Origin: Hongsoonwoonella zoysiae
GTDB taxonomy: Bacteria; Pseudomonadota; Alphaproteobacteria; Rhizobiales; Stappiaceae
DNA length: 64,000 bases
Assembly (NCBI RefSeq): GCF_013266695.1
Contig: NZ_JABRXF010000003.1
Location: forward strand, 558,001-622,000
Reading direction: 5' to 3'
The number at the start of each line of letters is the position of its first letter. The stretch's first letter is position 1. This document shows positions 52,437-61,967 of this stretch, one piece after another. Made by a program: the position numbers and the translations under genes. Under the pieces are notes generated by a model. It saw nothing but the letters and a program-made list of their open reading frames with translations. It ran no database searches and was not told the origin of the DNA.

Positions 52437-55424
52437 ATGACCGAGACGACGACGCGCGATTATTCCGAAACGCTTTATCTGCCCAAGACCGACTTCCCGA
52501 TGCGTGCGGGACTGCCGAAGAAGGAGCCCGAAATCATCGCGCGCTGGAAGCGGCTCGACCTTTACCGTCGCCTGCGCGAAGCTTCGACGACGCGCGACAA
52601 ATACATCCTCCACGACGGCCCGCCTTACGCGAACGGCAATATCCACATCGGCCACGCGCTCAACAAGACGCTGAAGGATATCGTCACCCGCTCCATGCAG
52701 ATGCAGGGCTGGGATTCCAACTACGTTCCTGGCTGGGACTGCCACGGGCTGCCGATCGAATGGAAGATCGAGGAGCAATACCGCGCCAAGGGCAAGAACA
52801 AGGACGAGGTGCCGATCAACGAGTTCCGCAAGGAATGCCGCGACTTCGCCAACCACTGGATCGGCGTGCAGCGCGAGGAGTTCCAGCGGCTCGGCATCGA
52901 GGGCGACTGGGATAACCCCTACCTCACGATGAATTTCGACTCCGAGGCCTTCATCGCCGAAGAGATCATGAAATTCGCCACCTCCGGACAGCTTTACCGC
53001 GGCTCCAAACCGGTGATGTGGTCCGTCGTGGAAAAGACGGCGCTCGCCGAGGCGGAGATCGAGTACCATGAGTACACCTCCGACCAGATCTGGGTGAAAT
53101 TTCCGGTCGTCGAATGCGGCGGCACGGATGCAGGCGCAGCCGAAGAGCTTCTGGATGCTTCCGTCGTCATCTGGACGACGACGCCCTGGACGATCCCCGG
53201 CAACCGGGCGATCTCCTATTCCTCCAAGATCCACTACGGGCTCTACAGGGTAACCCAGGACGATCTGCCGGAAGAAAACTGGGTGCAGAAGGGCGACACG
53301 CTGATCCTGGCCGATGTGCTGGCGGGCGCCGTTTTCGAACAGTCGCGCGTCGAACGCTACGAGCACGTGCGCCCGGTTCCGGCCGAAGAGCTTGCCAGCA
53401 TCACTTGCGCCCATCCGCTGCGCGAGATGGACCTTGGCGGCTACGATTTCGACGTGCCGCTGCTCGACGGCGATCACGTGACGGACGACGCGGGCACGGG
53501 CTTTGTGCACACCGCACCCAGCCACGGCGCCGACGACTTCGAGATCTGGATGATGAACCGTGCTGACCTGGAAGCGCGCGGCATCTCGCCCGAAATCCCC
53601 TTCACCGTCGCCGACGACGGCACCTATACGAACGAGGCGCCCGGCTTCGAAGGGGCGCAGGTCATCACCCACAAGGGCGAGAAGGGCAACGCCAACAAGC
53701 GCGTGATCGAAGCGCTGAAGGAAAGCGGCAATCTGATCGGCCTCGGCCGGATGAAGCACCAGTACCCGCATTCCTGGCGCTCGAAAAAGCCGATCATCTT
53801 CCGCAACACGCCGCAGTGGTTCGTCCATATGGACAAAGCACTTGAAGGCGGGGAAGGCGACACGCTGCGCGCGCGCGCGCTCAAAGCCATCGACGAGACG
53901 CGCTTCGTGCCGGGAAGCGGGCAGAACCGCCTGCGCTCCATGATCGAGAACCGGCCCGACTGGGTGCTTTCGCGCCAGCGCGCCTGGGGCGTTCCGATCG
54001 CCGTTTTCCGCAACGAGGAAGACGGCCGGCTTGCACCCGGACCGGACTTTGCCGCAAATGAAGAACTGATCGGCCGCATCAAGGAAGCCTTCACGCAAGA
54101 AGGCGCCGACGCCTGGTTTGCCGACGGCGCCAAGGAGCGTTTCCTCGGCGGGCTCGTGAACGATCCGGAAAACTGGACGCAAGTGCGCGACATCCTGGAC
54201 GTGTGGTTCGATTCAGGCTCCACCCACGCCTTCTGCCTGGAACAGCGCGACGACCTGAAGCCCCATCGCCAGGGTCTCGGCGGCAAGGACTACGTGCTCT
54301 ACCTCGAAGGCTCCGACCAACACCGGGGCTGGTTCCAGTCCTCGCTTCTAGAAAGCTGCGGCACGCGCGTGCACGCACCTTACGATGCGGTGCTGACCCA
54401 TGGCTTCACCATGGACGAGCAGGGCCGGAAGATGTCGAAATCACTCGGCAACCAGACGTTCCCGCAGGATGTCATCAAGCAGTATGGCGCGGATATCCTG
54501 AGGCTTTGGACAGCATCGGTCGAATATTGGGAAGACCAGCGCATCGGCCAGGAAATCCTCAAGACCACAGTCGATTCCTACCGCAAGATGCGCAACACCA
54601 TGCGCTGGATGCTGGGGACCCTTACCCACTACGAAGGCGAGGAAGTCGCGCTTGCCGACATGCCGGAGCTGGAGCGGCTGATGCTGCATCGGCTTGCCGA
54701 ACTGGACGAGATGGTGCGCCGCGCCTATTGGGACTTCGATTTCAAGAAGCTGGTCCACCACCTCTTGACGTTCCTGACGGTGGAGCTTTCCGCCTTCTAT
54801 TTCGACGTGCGAAAGGACGCGCTTTACTGCGACCCGGCGTCCTCGACCCGGCGCAAGGCCTCGCTCTATGTGATCGACAAGCTCTTCAACTGCGTGACCG
54901 TGTGGCTTGCCCCGGTTCTTCCGTTCACCATGGAAGAAGCGTGGCTTGAGCGCCACAGCGACGAAAATTCGTCGGTTCATATGGAGCTCTTTCCCGAACT
55001 GTCGGCAAACTGGCGCGACGATGAACTGGGCGCCCGCTGGGCCAAGATCCGCACCGTGCGCCGCGTGGTGACGGGTGCGCTTGAGATCGAGCGGCGGGAA
55101 AAGCGCATCGGCGCCTCGCTCGAAGCTCATCCGACCGTACATGTCACGGACCCGGCCCTGATGGCAGCGCTTCAGGGCGTCGACATGGCGGAAATCGCCA
55201 TCACCAGCCAGGCGACTGTGACGGGCGCGCCCGCACCGGACGACGCCTTCACCCTCCCGGACGTCAAGGGGGTCGCGGTCGTGCCGGGCCGTGCCGAGGG
55301 CAGAAAATGCGCGCGCTCCTGGAAGATCCTGCCCGAAGTCGGTTCCGACCCGGAGTATCCGGACGTCACGCCGCGCGACGCGGACGCCCTTCGCGAGTGG
55401 GACTCAGCCCACGCTCCGGCCTGA
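52437..55424 (+). CDS. ileS: Isoleucyl-tRNA synthetase
   Basis: Charges tRNA-Ile. The 995-residue class I synthetase shows H-I-G-H near residue 70 ([10 protein letters not shown]), the editing-domain [11 protein letters not shown] and T-A-P-S-H-G-A-D-D, and K-M-S-K-S at ~665-669 (R-K-M-S-K-S-L-G-N). The C-terminus, where E. coli IleRS has a four-cysteine zinc finger, reads G-R-K-C-A-R-S-W-K with a single cysteine, so that zinc site is lost. ATG at 52437 is preferred over a longer frame at 52392. Followed one base later by lspA. Confidence 0.96.
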   Translation: MTETTTRDYSETLYLPKTDFPMRAGLPKKEPEIIARWKRLDLYRRLREASTTRDKYILHDGPPYANGNIHIGHALNKTLKDIVTRSMQMQGWDSNYVPGWDCHGLPIEWKIEEQYRAKGKNKDEVPINEFRKECRDFANHWIGVQREEFQRLGIEGDWDNPYLTMNFDSEAFIAEEIMKFATSGQLYRGSKPVMWSVVEKTALAEAEIEYHEYTSDQIWVKFPVVECGGTDAGAAEELLDASVVIWTTTPWTIPGNRAISYSSKIHYGLYRVTQDDLPEENWVQKGDTLILADVLAGAVFEQSRVERYEHVRPVPAEELASITCAHPLREMDLGGYDFDVPLLDGDHVTDDAGTGFVHTAPSHGADDFEIWMMNRADLEARGISPEIPFTVADDGTYTNEAPGFEGAQVITHKGEKGNANKRVIEALKESGNLIGLGRMKHQYPHSWRSKKPIIFRNTPQWFVHMDKALEGGEGDTLRARALKAIDETRFVPGSGQNRLRSMIENRPDWVLSRQRAWGVPIAVFRNEEDGRLAPGPDFAANEELIGRIKEAFTQEGADAWFADGAKERFLGGLVNDPENWTQVRDILDVWFDSGSTHAFCLEQRDDLKPHRQGLGGKDYVLYLEGSDQHRGWFQSSLLESCGTRVHAPYDAVLTHGFTMDEQGRKMSKSLGNQTFPQDVIKQYGADILRLWTASVEYWEDQRIGQEILKTTVDSYRKMRNTMRWMLGTLTHYEGEEVALADMPELERLMLHRLAELDEMVRRAYWDFDFKKLVHHLLTFLTVELSAFYFDVRKDALYCDPASSTRRKASLYVIDKLFNCVTVWLAPVLPFTMEEAWLERHSDENSSVHMELFPELSANWRDDELGARWAKIRTVRRVVTGALEIERREKRIGASLEAHPTVHVTDPALMAALQGVDMAEIAITSQATVTGAPAPDDAFTLPDVKGVAVVPGRAEGRKCARSWKILPEVGSDPEYPDVTPRDADALREWDSAHAPA

Positions 55425-55425
55425 C

Positions 55426-56076
55426 ATGGCGCTGAAACCAAAGGGGAAAACGCTTCTCTGGGGGGCAAGAAGCTCCCTCGTCGGAGCGCTTGCCCTTGGT
55501 GGTGCGGTTGCGGATCAGGCCGTGAAGCTTTGGATGATCCACGGCTTCGACCTCGCCTCGCAAGGGCGGGTGGAGCTTCTGCCTTTCCTCGACCTCGTCA
55601 TGGTCTGGAACTATGGCATTTCCTACGGCCTCTTCCAGCAGGGTTCGGCAACGGGGCAGCTTCTGCTGGCCGCCTTCACGGTGGCCGCGACGGCGCTCCT
55701 TTGGGTCTGGGGCACGCGGGTGTCGGACAAGGTGGCGGCGGTTTCGCTCGGCCTGATCATCGCCGGCGCCATCGGCAACGGAATTGACCGCATCGCTTAC
55801 GGAGCGGTCGCCGATCTCTTCCATTTCCACGTCGGCGCATTCTCCTGGTACGTCTTCAACCTCGCGGATGTGTGGATCGTTGCCGGAGTGGCCGGTCTCC
55901 TGTATGACAGTTTCGCTGGCGGCCCTAAAGACGCCGCAATGTCGCCTCAAGGAAAGCGTGGGCGAATGGGGGAAGCGATTCCCTCATCTTCAACACGCGC
56001 CGAGAGTGACGAAGACGCTTCGAAAGCCGCAGGAACGGCGAGCCGACAAGGACATGACGATGACGAAAACCGTTGA
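55426..56076 (+). CDS. lspA: Lipoprotein signal peptidase (signal peptidase II)
   Basis: Cleaves the signal peptide of prolipoproteins at the inner membrane. The 216 residues have four helices and the catalytic Asp pair D130 (G-N-G-I-D-R-I-A-Y-G-A-V-A-D) and D148 (F-N-L-A-D-V-W). LspA proteins are usually ~165 residues; here a hydrophilic tail of ~50 residues follows helix IV. The tail frame overlaps the next gene by 23 bases and holds its Shine-Dalgarno, so part of the extension may reflect that overlap. The next gene encodes a lipoprotein, a probable client. Confidence 0.93.
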   Translation: MALKPKGKTLLWGARSSLVGALALGGAVADQAVKLWMIHGFDLASQGRVELLPFLDLVMVWNYGISYGLFQQGSATGQLLLAAFTVAATALLWVWGTRVSDKVAAVSLGLIIAGAIGNGIDRIAYGAVADLFHFHVGAFSWYVFNLADVWIVAGVAGLLYDSFAGGPKDAAMSPQGKRGRMGEAIPSSSTRAESDEDASKAAGTASRQGHDDDENR

Positions 56077-56791
56077 TGCCCGCGGTAGAGACGCATACGG
56101 CAAGCCGGGCGCCGGGACAATCCGCAGGCTTGCGACGCTTTCCGCAGCCCTTGCGCTTGCCGGAATGCTGGGCGCCTGCTCGACCGGGTCCGACGGCTTC
56201 AACGACGGCGAGGAGAAGGTTCTGCCGGACGAAGCGCTGGTGAGAAGCCTGATGGCCGGGCTCGGCGCAGTCGACCCGAAAGAAAAGCCGATCGAATACG
56301 CGCCGCGCGCACCGCTGGCCATGCCAAGCAAGACGGACGAAGAAAGCCCGCTCCCGCCACCGGAAGACCCGCAGACCGCGGCCGACTGGCCCACCGACGA
56401 CCAGACGGACCTGGCGCGCGTTCGCGCCGCCTACGCCTCAAGCCCGCTCGGCGTGCGCCTGACGCCGGAGCAGCAGAAGGGCCTGCCGCAGCTTGCCGGC
56501 CTGAAAGAGCGTGACCTGGAGACCGAACGGGAAGAGGCCGCCGAATTCGACGGCGAGCGGCTGACGCCGGAGGAACTGAAGCAGGGCTTTTCCAAGCCCA
56601 AGGACGATGTGAACACGACGTCCCTATTCGGCCCGGACGGCAAGCCGGTGCGCCGCTTCCTGATCGATCCGCCGATCGAATATTCCACGCCTGCGGGCGA
56701 CGGAGCGCTGATCGCACCGGAAGAGAAAAAGCAAGCGCCGCTGACCGCGGACGATTGGGAGAAAGAAGCCCGTCCAATCCCGCTCAATTGA
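56054..56791 (+). CDS. Predicted lipoprotein, function unknown
   Basis: A 245-residue exported lipoprotein. Residues 1-41 are a signal sequence with lipobox L-G-A-C (Cys42) in L-A-G-M-L-G-A-C-S. The mature part is rich in Pro, Glu and Asp (E-S-P-L-P-P-P-E-D-P, Q-Q-K-G-L-P-Q-L-A-G-L-K-E-R-D), lacks cysteines and looks largely unstructured. I recognise no domain. The start ATG overlaps the lspA 3' end by 23 bases and has ACAAGGA five bases upstream; ATG at 56060 is an alternative. A strong terminator follows. It lies in front of the M16 pair. Confidence 0.8.
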   Translation: MTMTKTVDARGRDAYGKPGAGTIRRLATLSAALALAGMLGACSTGSDGFNDGEEKVLPDEALVRSLMAGLGAVDPKEKPIEYAPRAPLAMPSKTDEESPLPPPEDPQTAADWPTDDQTDLARVRAAYASSPLGVRLTPEQQKGLPQLAGLKERDLETEREEAAEFDGERLTPEELKQGFSKPKDDVNTTSLFGPDGKPVRRFLIDPPIEYSTPAGDGALIAPEEKKQAPLTADDWEKEARPIPLN

Positions 56792-56820
56792 TCTGGCGAT
56801 CGGCCACGCAAGGTTTCAGG

Positions 56821-56846
56821 AAAGGCCCCGAATTCGGGGCCTTTTT
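56821..56846 (+). terminator. Rho-independent terminator after the lipoprotein gene
   Basis: Perfect 12-bp self-complementary arms (56821-56832 and 56833-56844, centred on GAATTC) with AAAGGCCCC and GGGGCCTTT ends, then TTTTT. It ends the ileS-lspA-lipoprotein transcript. Confidence 0.9.
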
Positions 56847-56955
56847 CGTATCCGGTTCTTCAAGCGGCGGAACCTTACGAAAAGTTCACGCGCGTCCGCC
56901 CCTTTCCGGCCTATATCTGGGAAAAGAGTGACCGTCTCATTCGTGGAGGATCTTC

Positions 56956-58407
56956 GTGAAGCGCTATTCCCTCAAGGCATTGCGACGCCTTGTCCGGCCG
57001 ACGGCCCTTGTCATGGCCGCTACGGTGGCCGCCTCATCTCCCCTGACCGTTTCCGCCTCCGCCGAACCGCAGGCGGCCGCCACCTCTACCGACTTCGCGA
57101 AAATTCGCGTGGGCGGCGAGATCGCCACCTTCACCCTTGAAAACGGGATGGAAGCCGTTGTGATCCCGGATCGCCGCGCACCGGTGGTGACCCATATGGT
57201 CTGGTACAAGGTGGGCTCGGCCGATGAGGCGCCCGGCAAGTCGGGAATTGCCCATTTCTTCGAACACCTCATGTTCAAAGGCACGAAGAACCATCCTGCA
57301 GGCGCGTTCTCCGAAAAAATCGCGGCGATCGGCGGCAGCGAAAACGCTTTCACCAGCAACGACTACACCGCCTACTTCCAGCGCGTCGCCAAGGAACACC
57401 TCGGCACGATGATGGAGTTCGAGGCAGACCGCATGGCCAATCTGGTGCTGAGCGAAGAGGTGATCGCGCCCGAGCGCGATGTCGTCCTGGAAGAGCGCCG
57501 CCAGCGGGTGGAAAACGATCCGGGATCCAAACTCGGCGAGACGCTGGACGCGATGCTCTACGTAAACCACCCCTATGGCGTGCCGGTGATTGGCTGGAAG
57601 AACGAGATCGAGGCGCTTAACAAGGCCGATGCGATTGATTTCTACAACCGCTACTACACGCCGAACAACGCGATCCTGATCGTTGCCGGCGATGTCACGG
57701 TGGACGAGGTGAGGAAACTTGCCGAAGAAACTTATGGGAAGCTCGAACGCCGCGCGGAGCCCGGCGAACGCTCCCGCCCCAAGCCGCAGACGGTGCCAGG
57801 CGAGCAGACAGTGACGCTGACCGACCCGCAGGTCAACCAGCCCAACCTGCGCCAGGCCTGGCTTGTGCCGAGCTATAACACTGCCGAAGGCACGGATGCG
57901 GAGGCGATCGACGTCCTGGCCCAGATCCTCGGCGGCGGCAACACCAGCCGGCTTTATGAAAAGCTGGTCGTGCAAGACGGCGTCGCGGCGGCGGCGGGGA
58001 GCTGGTATCAGTCCAGTTCGCTCGACGATACGCGCTTCATGATCTACGCCGTGCCGCGCGATGGCCGGACCCTCGACGAACTGGCCTCCGCCACCCGCGC
58101 GGTCGTTCAGGACATAATAGACAATGGCGTGGACGGGGAAGAGCTGGAACGGGCGAAGAAGAGCATTCTTTCCAGCACAATCTACGCTCAGGACAGCCAG
58201 TCGACCATGGCGCGAATATTCGGCGTGGCGCTGACCACCGGCGGCACGGTGGAGGAAGTGCAGGAATGGCCTGCCCTCCTTGCCTCCATAACCGCCGAAG
58301 ACGTGCAGGCGGCCGCCCGCAAGTTCCTTGCCGGATCGCCCGTCACAGCTTTCCTGAAAGGGCCCGAAACGGCATCCGGCGCGGCCGATGTCGGCCAGAA
58401 ATCCTGA
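56956..58407 (+). CDS. M16 zinc peptidase, exported, catalytic member
   Basis: A 483-residue exported M16 peptidase. A signal peptide (residues 1-~35, V-M-A-A-T-V-A-A-S-S-P-L-T-V-S-A-S-A) is followed by the inverted zinc motif H-F-F-E-H at 100-104, G-G-S-E-N-A-F-T-S-N-D-Y-T and E-R-D-V-V-L-E-E-R-R for the third ligand region. This gene and the next are the usual catalytic and non-catalytic halves of a dimeric periplasmic protease. Start GTG at 56956 with TGGAGGA seven bases upstream. Substrate unknown. Confidence 0.92.
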   Translation: MKRYSLKALRRLVRPTALVMAATVAASSPLTVSASAEPQAAATSTDFAKIRVGGEIATFTLENGMEAVVIPDRRAPVVTHMVWYKVGSADEAPGKSGIAHFFEHLMFKGTKNHPAGAFSEKIAAIGGSENAFTSNDYTAYFQRVAKEHLGTMMEFEADRMANLVLSEEVIAPERDVVLEERRQRVENDPGSKLGETLDAMLYVNHPYGVPVIGWKNEIEALNKADAIDFYNRYYTPNNAILIVAGDVTVDEVRKLAEETYGKLERRAEPGERSRPKPQTVPGEQTVTLTDPQVNQPNLRQAWLVPSYNTAEGTDAEAIDVLAQILGGGNTSRLYEKLVVQDGVAAAAGSWYQSSSLDDTRFMIYAVPRDGRTLDELASATRAVVQDIIDNGVDGEELERAKKSILSSTIYAQDSQSTMARIFGVALTTGGTVEEVQEWPALLASITAEDVQAAARKFLAGSPVTAFLKGPETASGAADVGQKS

Positions 58408-58437
58408 TTTCCCAGATTGATCGGAAAGACGCTTGTC

Positions 58438-59802
58438 ATGAACTTTCTTGCCCGTTTCAAGAACGAACAGCCTGCTTCCGGCACGTTCCGGTATGGCCTA
58501 AAATATGCGGTCGCCGGCCTTGCCGGCCTGGCGCTTGCCAGCCTGTGGCCGCATCTCGCCCAGGCTACCGACATCCAGGAAATCACCACGGAAGCCGGGA
58601 TCACCGCCTGGCTGGTGGAAGATCATACGGTCCCGCTTATCGCCGTCGAATTCGCGTTCGAAGGCGGCTCTTCCCAGGACCCCGCCGGCAAGGAGGGGCT
58701 TGTGAACCTGCTTTCGGCAACCCTGGACGAAGGTGCGGGAGACCTGAAGGCGCGCGCTTTTCAGGAAAGAATGGAAGATCTTGTCATGCGGCTTTCCTTC
58801 GATGAAGGCCGCGACGACTTTTACGGTTCGATGCGCACCATTTCGCTGAATGCCGACGACGCGTTCGAAATGCTGCGCCTTGCCGTGACGGAGCCTCGTT
58901 TCGACGAAGAAGCCGTGGAGCGCATGAAAACGCAGCTCGTTGCCAATTTGCGCCGGGAGAAGAACGACCCTGACGCCATCGCCGGACGCGTCTGGTCTGA
59001 AACGGTGTTTCCCGACCACCCCTACGGCAGACCTTCCAAGGGTACCGAGGAAACCGTCGCCAAACTGACGCCCGACGACCTGCGCGCCCTGCAAAAACGC
59101 TTGTTTGCCCGTGACAACCTCAAGGTCGCCGTCGTTGGCGCCATCGATGCCGAAACGCTGAAACCGCTGCTCGATCGCGTTTTCGCAAGCCTGCCCGAAA
59201 AAGCCGATCTTCTGGAGATTCCGGACATCGAGCCCAAGACCGGAATGACGGAAACGGTGGAGCTCAACGTGCCGCAAACCTCGATCCGCGTCGGCTTGCC
59301 GGGCCTGAAGCGCAGCGACCCGGAGTTCATTCCCGCCTTTATCATGAACCACATCCTGGGCGGCGGTGCCTTCTCCTCCTGGCTCTATGAGGAAGTGCGC
59401 GAAAAGCGCGGCCTGGCTTATTCCGTGGGCTCCTACCTTGTATCGCGCGACCACTCCGGCATGCTGATGGCCGCCACCGGCACACGCGCCGAAAAGGCCG
59501 CTGAAACACTGTCCATAATCGAGGAGCAGTTCAGCCGCATGGCCGAGGAAGGCCCGACGCCCGAAGAATTGCGCAAGGCGAAGGACTACCTCACAGGCTC
59601 CTATGCGCTTCGCTTCGATTCTTCTTCCAAGATAGCCAACCAGCTGGTCGGCATTCAGATCGAGGATCTCGGGATCGATTACATCAAGAACCGCAACGAG
59701 ATGATCGAGGAAATCACCCTGGATCAGGTGAAGGCCGTCGCCAGGCGCCTGCTTGCCGGCAAGACGCCGACCATCATTACCGTCGGGCCGAACGGGGCGT
59801 AG
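58438..59802 (+). CDS. M16 peptidase-like, non-catalytic partner
   Basis: A 454-residue M16-fold protein. The equivalent of the zinc motif reads L-V-N-L-L-S-A, without HxxEH, so it cannot bind zinc; the G-x-x-x-x-V-E-F-A-F-E-G-G-S-S and Y-G-R-P-S-K-G-T family segments and glycine-rich R-G-L-A-Y-S-V-G-S-Y loop remain. It lies 30 bases after the catalytic member and probably forms its partner, like the alpha subunit of mitochondrial processing peptidase. N-terminal hydrophobic segment (~20-45, ending in A-T-D) acts as signal or anchor. ATG at 58438 is preferred to TTG at 58417. Confidence 0.87.
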   Translation: MNFLARFKNEQPASGTFRYGLKYAVAGLAGLALASLWPHLAQATDIQEITTEAGITAWLVEDHTVPLIAVEFAFEGGSSQDPAGKEGLVNLLSATLDEGAGDLKARAFQERMEDLVMRLSFDEGRDDFYGSMRTISLNADDAFEMLRLAVTEPRFDEEAVERMKTQLVANLRREKNDPDAIAGRVWSETVFPDHPYGRPSKGTEETVAKLTPDDLRALQKRLFARDNLKVAVVGAIDAETLKPLLDRVFASLPEKADLLEIPDIEPKTGMTETVELNVPQTSIRVGLPGLKRSDPEFIPAFIMNHILGGGAFSSWLYEEVREKRGLAYSVGSYLVSRDHSGMLMAATGTRAEKAAETLSIIEEQFSRMAEEGPTPEELRKAKDYLTGSYALRFDSSSKIANQLVGIQIEDLGIDYIKNRNEMIEEITLDQVKAVARRLLAGKTPTIITVGPNGA

Positions 59803-59845
59803 GCAGAAAGCCCCTATCCGCGCATTCCTTAGAAATGCGGAAGAG

Positions 59846-59879
59846 AAAAACGCCGCGCAACCGGTTGCGCGGCGTTTTT
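59846..59879. terminator. Perfect 34-bp palindromic bidirectional terminator
   Basis: Reads AAAAACGCCGCGCAACC (59846-59862) and its exact complement (59863-59879), flanked by A5 and T5. It lies between the M16 partner and the converging EAL gene and suits both strands. Confidence 0.92.
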
Positions 59880-59945
59880 CATCAGCCTCTTCAAATTTAA
59901 ATCCATTCCCCCAGACCATGTCCCCAGACCCTGGGGCGACCGTGG

Positions 59946-61400
59946 CTATTCGGCGGCGCGACGGGTCACGCGATTGGCATTGGACTGCAAGACCTCCGGT
60001 CGCACGGGACGCGGCGGTGAGAACAACATGCCCTGCCCGATCCGCACGTGATAGTCGAGAAGATCGAGCACCTGAGCCTCCCCCTCCACATGATCGACGA
60101 TAAGTTCGATACCGAAACGCTGGAGAAGATCGCCGAAATCGGCCGGGTGAATATCCCCCTGACCAACGCCGGCATGGCCGAGCATGCGGCTGGCGTTGTA
60201 TTTGGCGAAGCGGAAGCCCCGATCGGCGAGATCGCGGAAATCCATTTTCAAATCGGTGATGTTATCGACCGAAAAACGGAATCCGATATCGGCCAATGCG
60301 GCAAGGCTTTCCGTTTCGAGAATTCCCATTTCGGCCACATCGGCCTGGGTGAATTCGAAGATCAGCATGTCCGCGAAGCCTTTCTGGCTGCGAACGAACT
60401 CCAGAAAGCCGGGAAAGAACGTCTCGTCGACCAGGGTCGCCGATGAGATATTGACGAAAAGGCCCGCCTCGCGGTTGCGGCTCGAAAGCCGCCTGAGAAC
60501 CTGGATCGCACGAAACAGCACGAGATTGTCGATCCGGGGAAGAAGCCCGGCTCTCGCCGCCTCGGGCAAAAACTCGCTCGGCGTGACGACCGTGTCATTT
60601 TCGTCGCGAATGCGGCTCAGCGCTTCGTAATACTTCACCCGGCGCTGAGGGAGAATGACGATCGGCTGCAAGTAGAGATCGACACGATTGGCTTCCAGCG
60701 CCTCTTGGATCGTCTCGCGCATTGCCAGATCCGACTGAGCGCGTTCGCGCGGTATCCGAAAAGGCTCATCCGCCCGGGAGGAGAAATCGTCCGGCCGGGA
60801 CCTTTCACGCTCCCTGTGCGCGGAAGAATCGTCCCGCCTTGCGTATTCATGCCTACCTTCGCGCCGGGACGAGGCTTCGCCAAGACGGCGCTGCTGGCGT
60901 TCGCCCTGCGCTGCGCCGTGATATCCGATCTCGCGCGGCGGCTCCGCGTAATGCGTGACGCGGGCAACCTCCGGCTCGCGCGGAAGGGAAATCCGACGAT
61001 CCTGATCCTCGATCCGCGTTTCCATGTCCGCCATGGCTTCCGCCATCTGCTTGACAAGGGCGCCCAGCACCTCGACCTCGGCGAATAGCGGATCGATCTC
61101 CTCGCGGGTCCTGCGCGGGATCGTGCTTTCAACACCCGTAAGCCGCCCCTCGAGGTTGCCGACATCCTCGTCGATCTCCTGCATCCGCTCCTCCAGCCGT
61201 TCCACCGCCTCGCTCGTCTCGCCGCGTTCACGGGCGCGGGCGAAGACCAGATGCACCACCGCCATGGTGCAAAGGATCGTGGCTGAAAGGGATAGGGCCT
61301 CCACAAGCGGCCGCCCGAACTGGACCACAAGCACGGCCCCGCCGGACACGGCTATAATCGCCATGCAGAGGAATATGAAACTGTTCGGTACGCGCGCCAT
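59946..61400 (-). CDS. tipF: TipF-like membrane protein with degenerate EAL domain
   Basis: A 484-residue protein resembling Caulobacter TipF, a c-di-GMP receptor that licenses flagellar assembly. Two membrane helices (residues ~8-27 and ~35-55), a coiled coil (~60-135), a charged linker (~140-220) and a C-terminal EAL domain (~228-470) match it. The domain keeps Q245, E259-A-L, N317, E349, K400 and the G-Q-G end, but the catalytic D-D-F-G-T-G-Y loop is replaced by V-D-N-I-T-D (D379-N380), and the K-I-D motif is K-Y-N. Hydrolysis is unlikely; binding is expected. No flagellar genes adjoin it. Confidence 0.72.
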   Translation of the reverse strand: MARVPNSFIFLCMAIIAVSGGAVLVVQFGRPLVEALSLSATILCTMAVVHLVFARARERGETSEAVERLEERMQEIDEDVGNLEGRLTGVESTIPRRTREEIDPLFAEVEVLGALVKQMAEAMADMETRIEDQDRRISLPREPEVARVTHYAEPPREIGYHGAAQGERQQRRLGEASSRREGRHEYARRDDSSAHRERERSRPDDFSSRADEPFRIPRERAQSDLAMRETIQEALEANRVDLYLQPIVILPQRRVKYYEALSRIRDENDTVVTPSEFLPEAARAGLLPRIDNLVLFRAIQVLRRLSSRNREAGLFVNISSATLVDETFFPGFLEFVRSQKGFADMLIFEFTQADVAEMGILETESLAALADIGFRFSVDNITDLKMDFRDLADRGFRFAKYNASRMLGHAGVGQGDIHPADFGDLLQRFGIELIVDHVEGEAQVLDLLDYHVRIGQGMLFSPPRPVRPEVLQSNANRVTRRAAE

Positions 61401-61632
61401 GTACTGTCAGTGGCCTCAGCTGAATCTCGAATGGCTTACGGTCATTCCATGCTTACGGTGATTCGCCTCATGCATCACCAGTCTGTTAATGCCCGAACAC
61501 AATCTTGGACCGGTTTCGGCATTGATTCGCCAGCACAATTTGTTGATCGGCACGCCGGCAGCCCCTTGACCTTCCAGTGACCGGAAGCCTTAGGGACAAG
61601 TCTAGCACGTTTGTAAAAGGAGCATGATCCCC
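61401..61632. other. Divergent spacer tipF-like / copper chaperone
   Basis: Holds the promoters of both genes. A GCTTACGGT repeat occurs twice (61434-61442 and 61451-61459), a possible site for a regulator. No terminator, RNA or small gene is evident. Confidence 0.35.
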
Positions 61633-61839
61633 ATGAAGACAATCGCCCTCAAAGTGGACGGAATGAGCTGCGAAGGCTGCGTACGATCGGTTGAAAAGGC
61701 CGTCGCCGGGATAGATCCGAACGCCAAGCCTGCCGTCGACCTCGCTGCCGGCAGCGTTACCCTCACCTCCGATCGGGATATCGCTGAATTCGTTACGGCA
61801 ATCGAGGATACCGGCTATGACGTAACGAGCCGGGCCTGA
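61633..61839 (+). CDS. Heavy-metal-associated domain protein, CopZ-like copper chaperone
   Basis: A 68-residue HMA-domain protein, the size of CopZ/Atx1 copper chaperones. The metal motif is G-M-S-C-E-G-C, with L-K-V-D at the first strand and the I-x-D-T-G-Y-D-V end. ATG at 61633 is preferred, with GGAG ten bases upstream; the ATG at 61624 is too close to that sequence. No partner ATPase or CueR-type regulator is adjacent, so which Cu(I) pump it serves is unknown. Followed by the sigma-54 regulator after 128 bases. Confidence 0.85.
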   Translation: MKTIALKVDGMSCEGCVRSVEKAVAGIDPNAKPAVDLAAGSVTLTSDRDIAEFVTAIEDTGYDVTSRA

Positions 61840-61967
61840 AGGCTCGAAACGCCCAATCTCCCCCCCGGTATCAACACTTTGTTTACCATGCTGGCAGCAA
61901 ATAGGGGTTGAACATCAAATCAGTACGGCTCGCGATAGCCGTGCGGGAAAAAGGGGGAATCGCGGGC

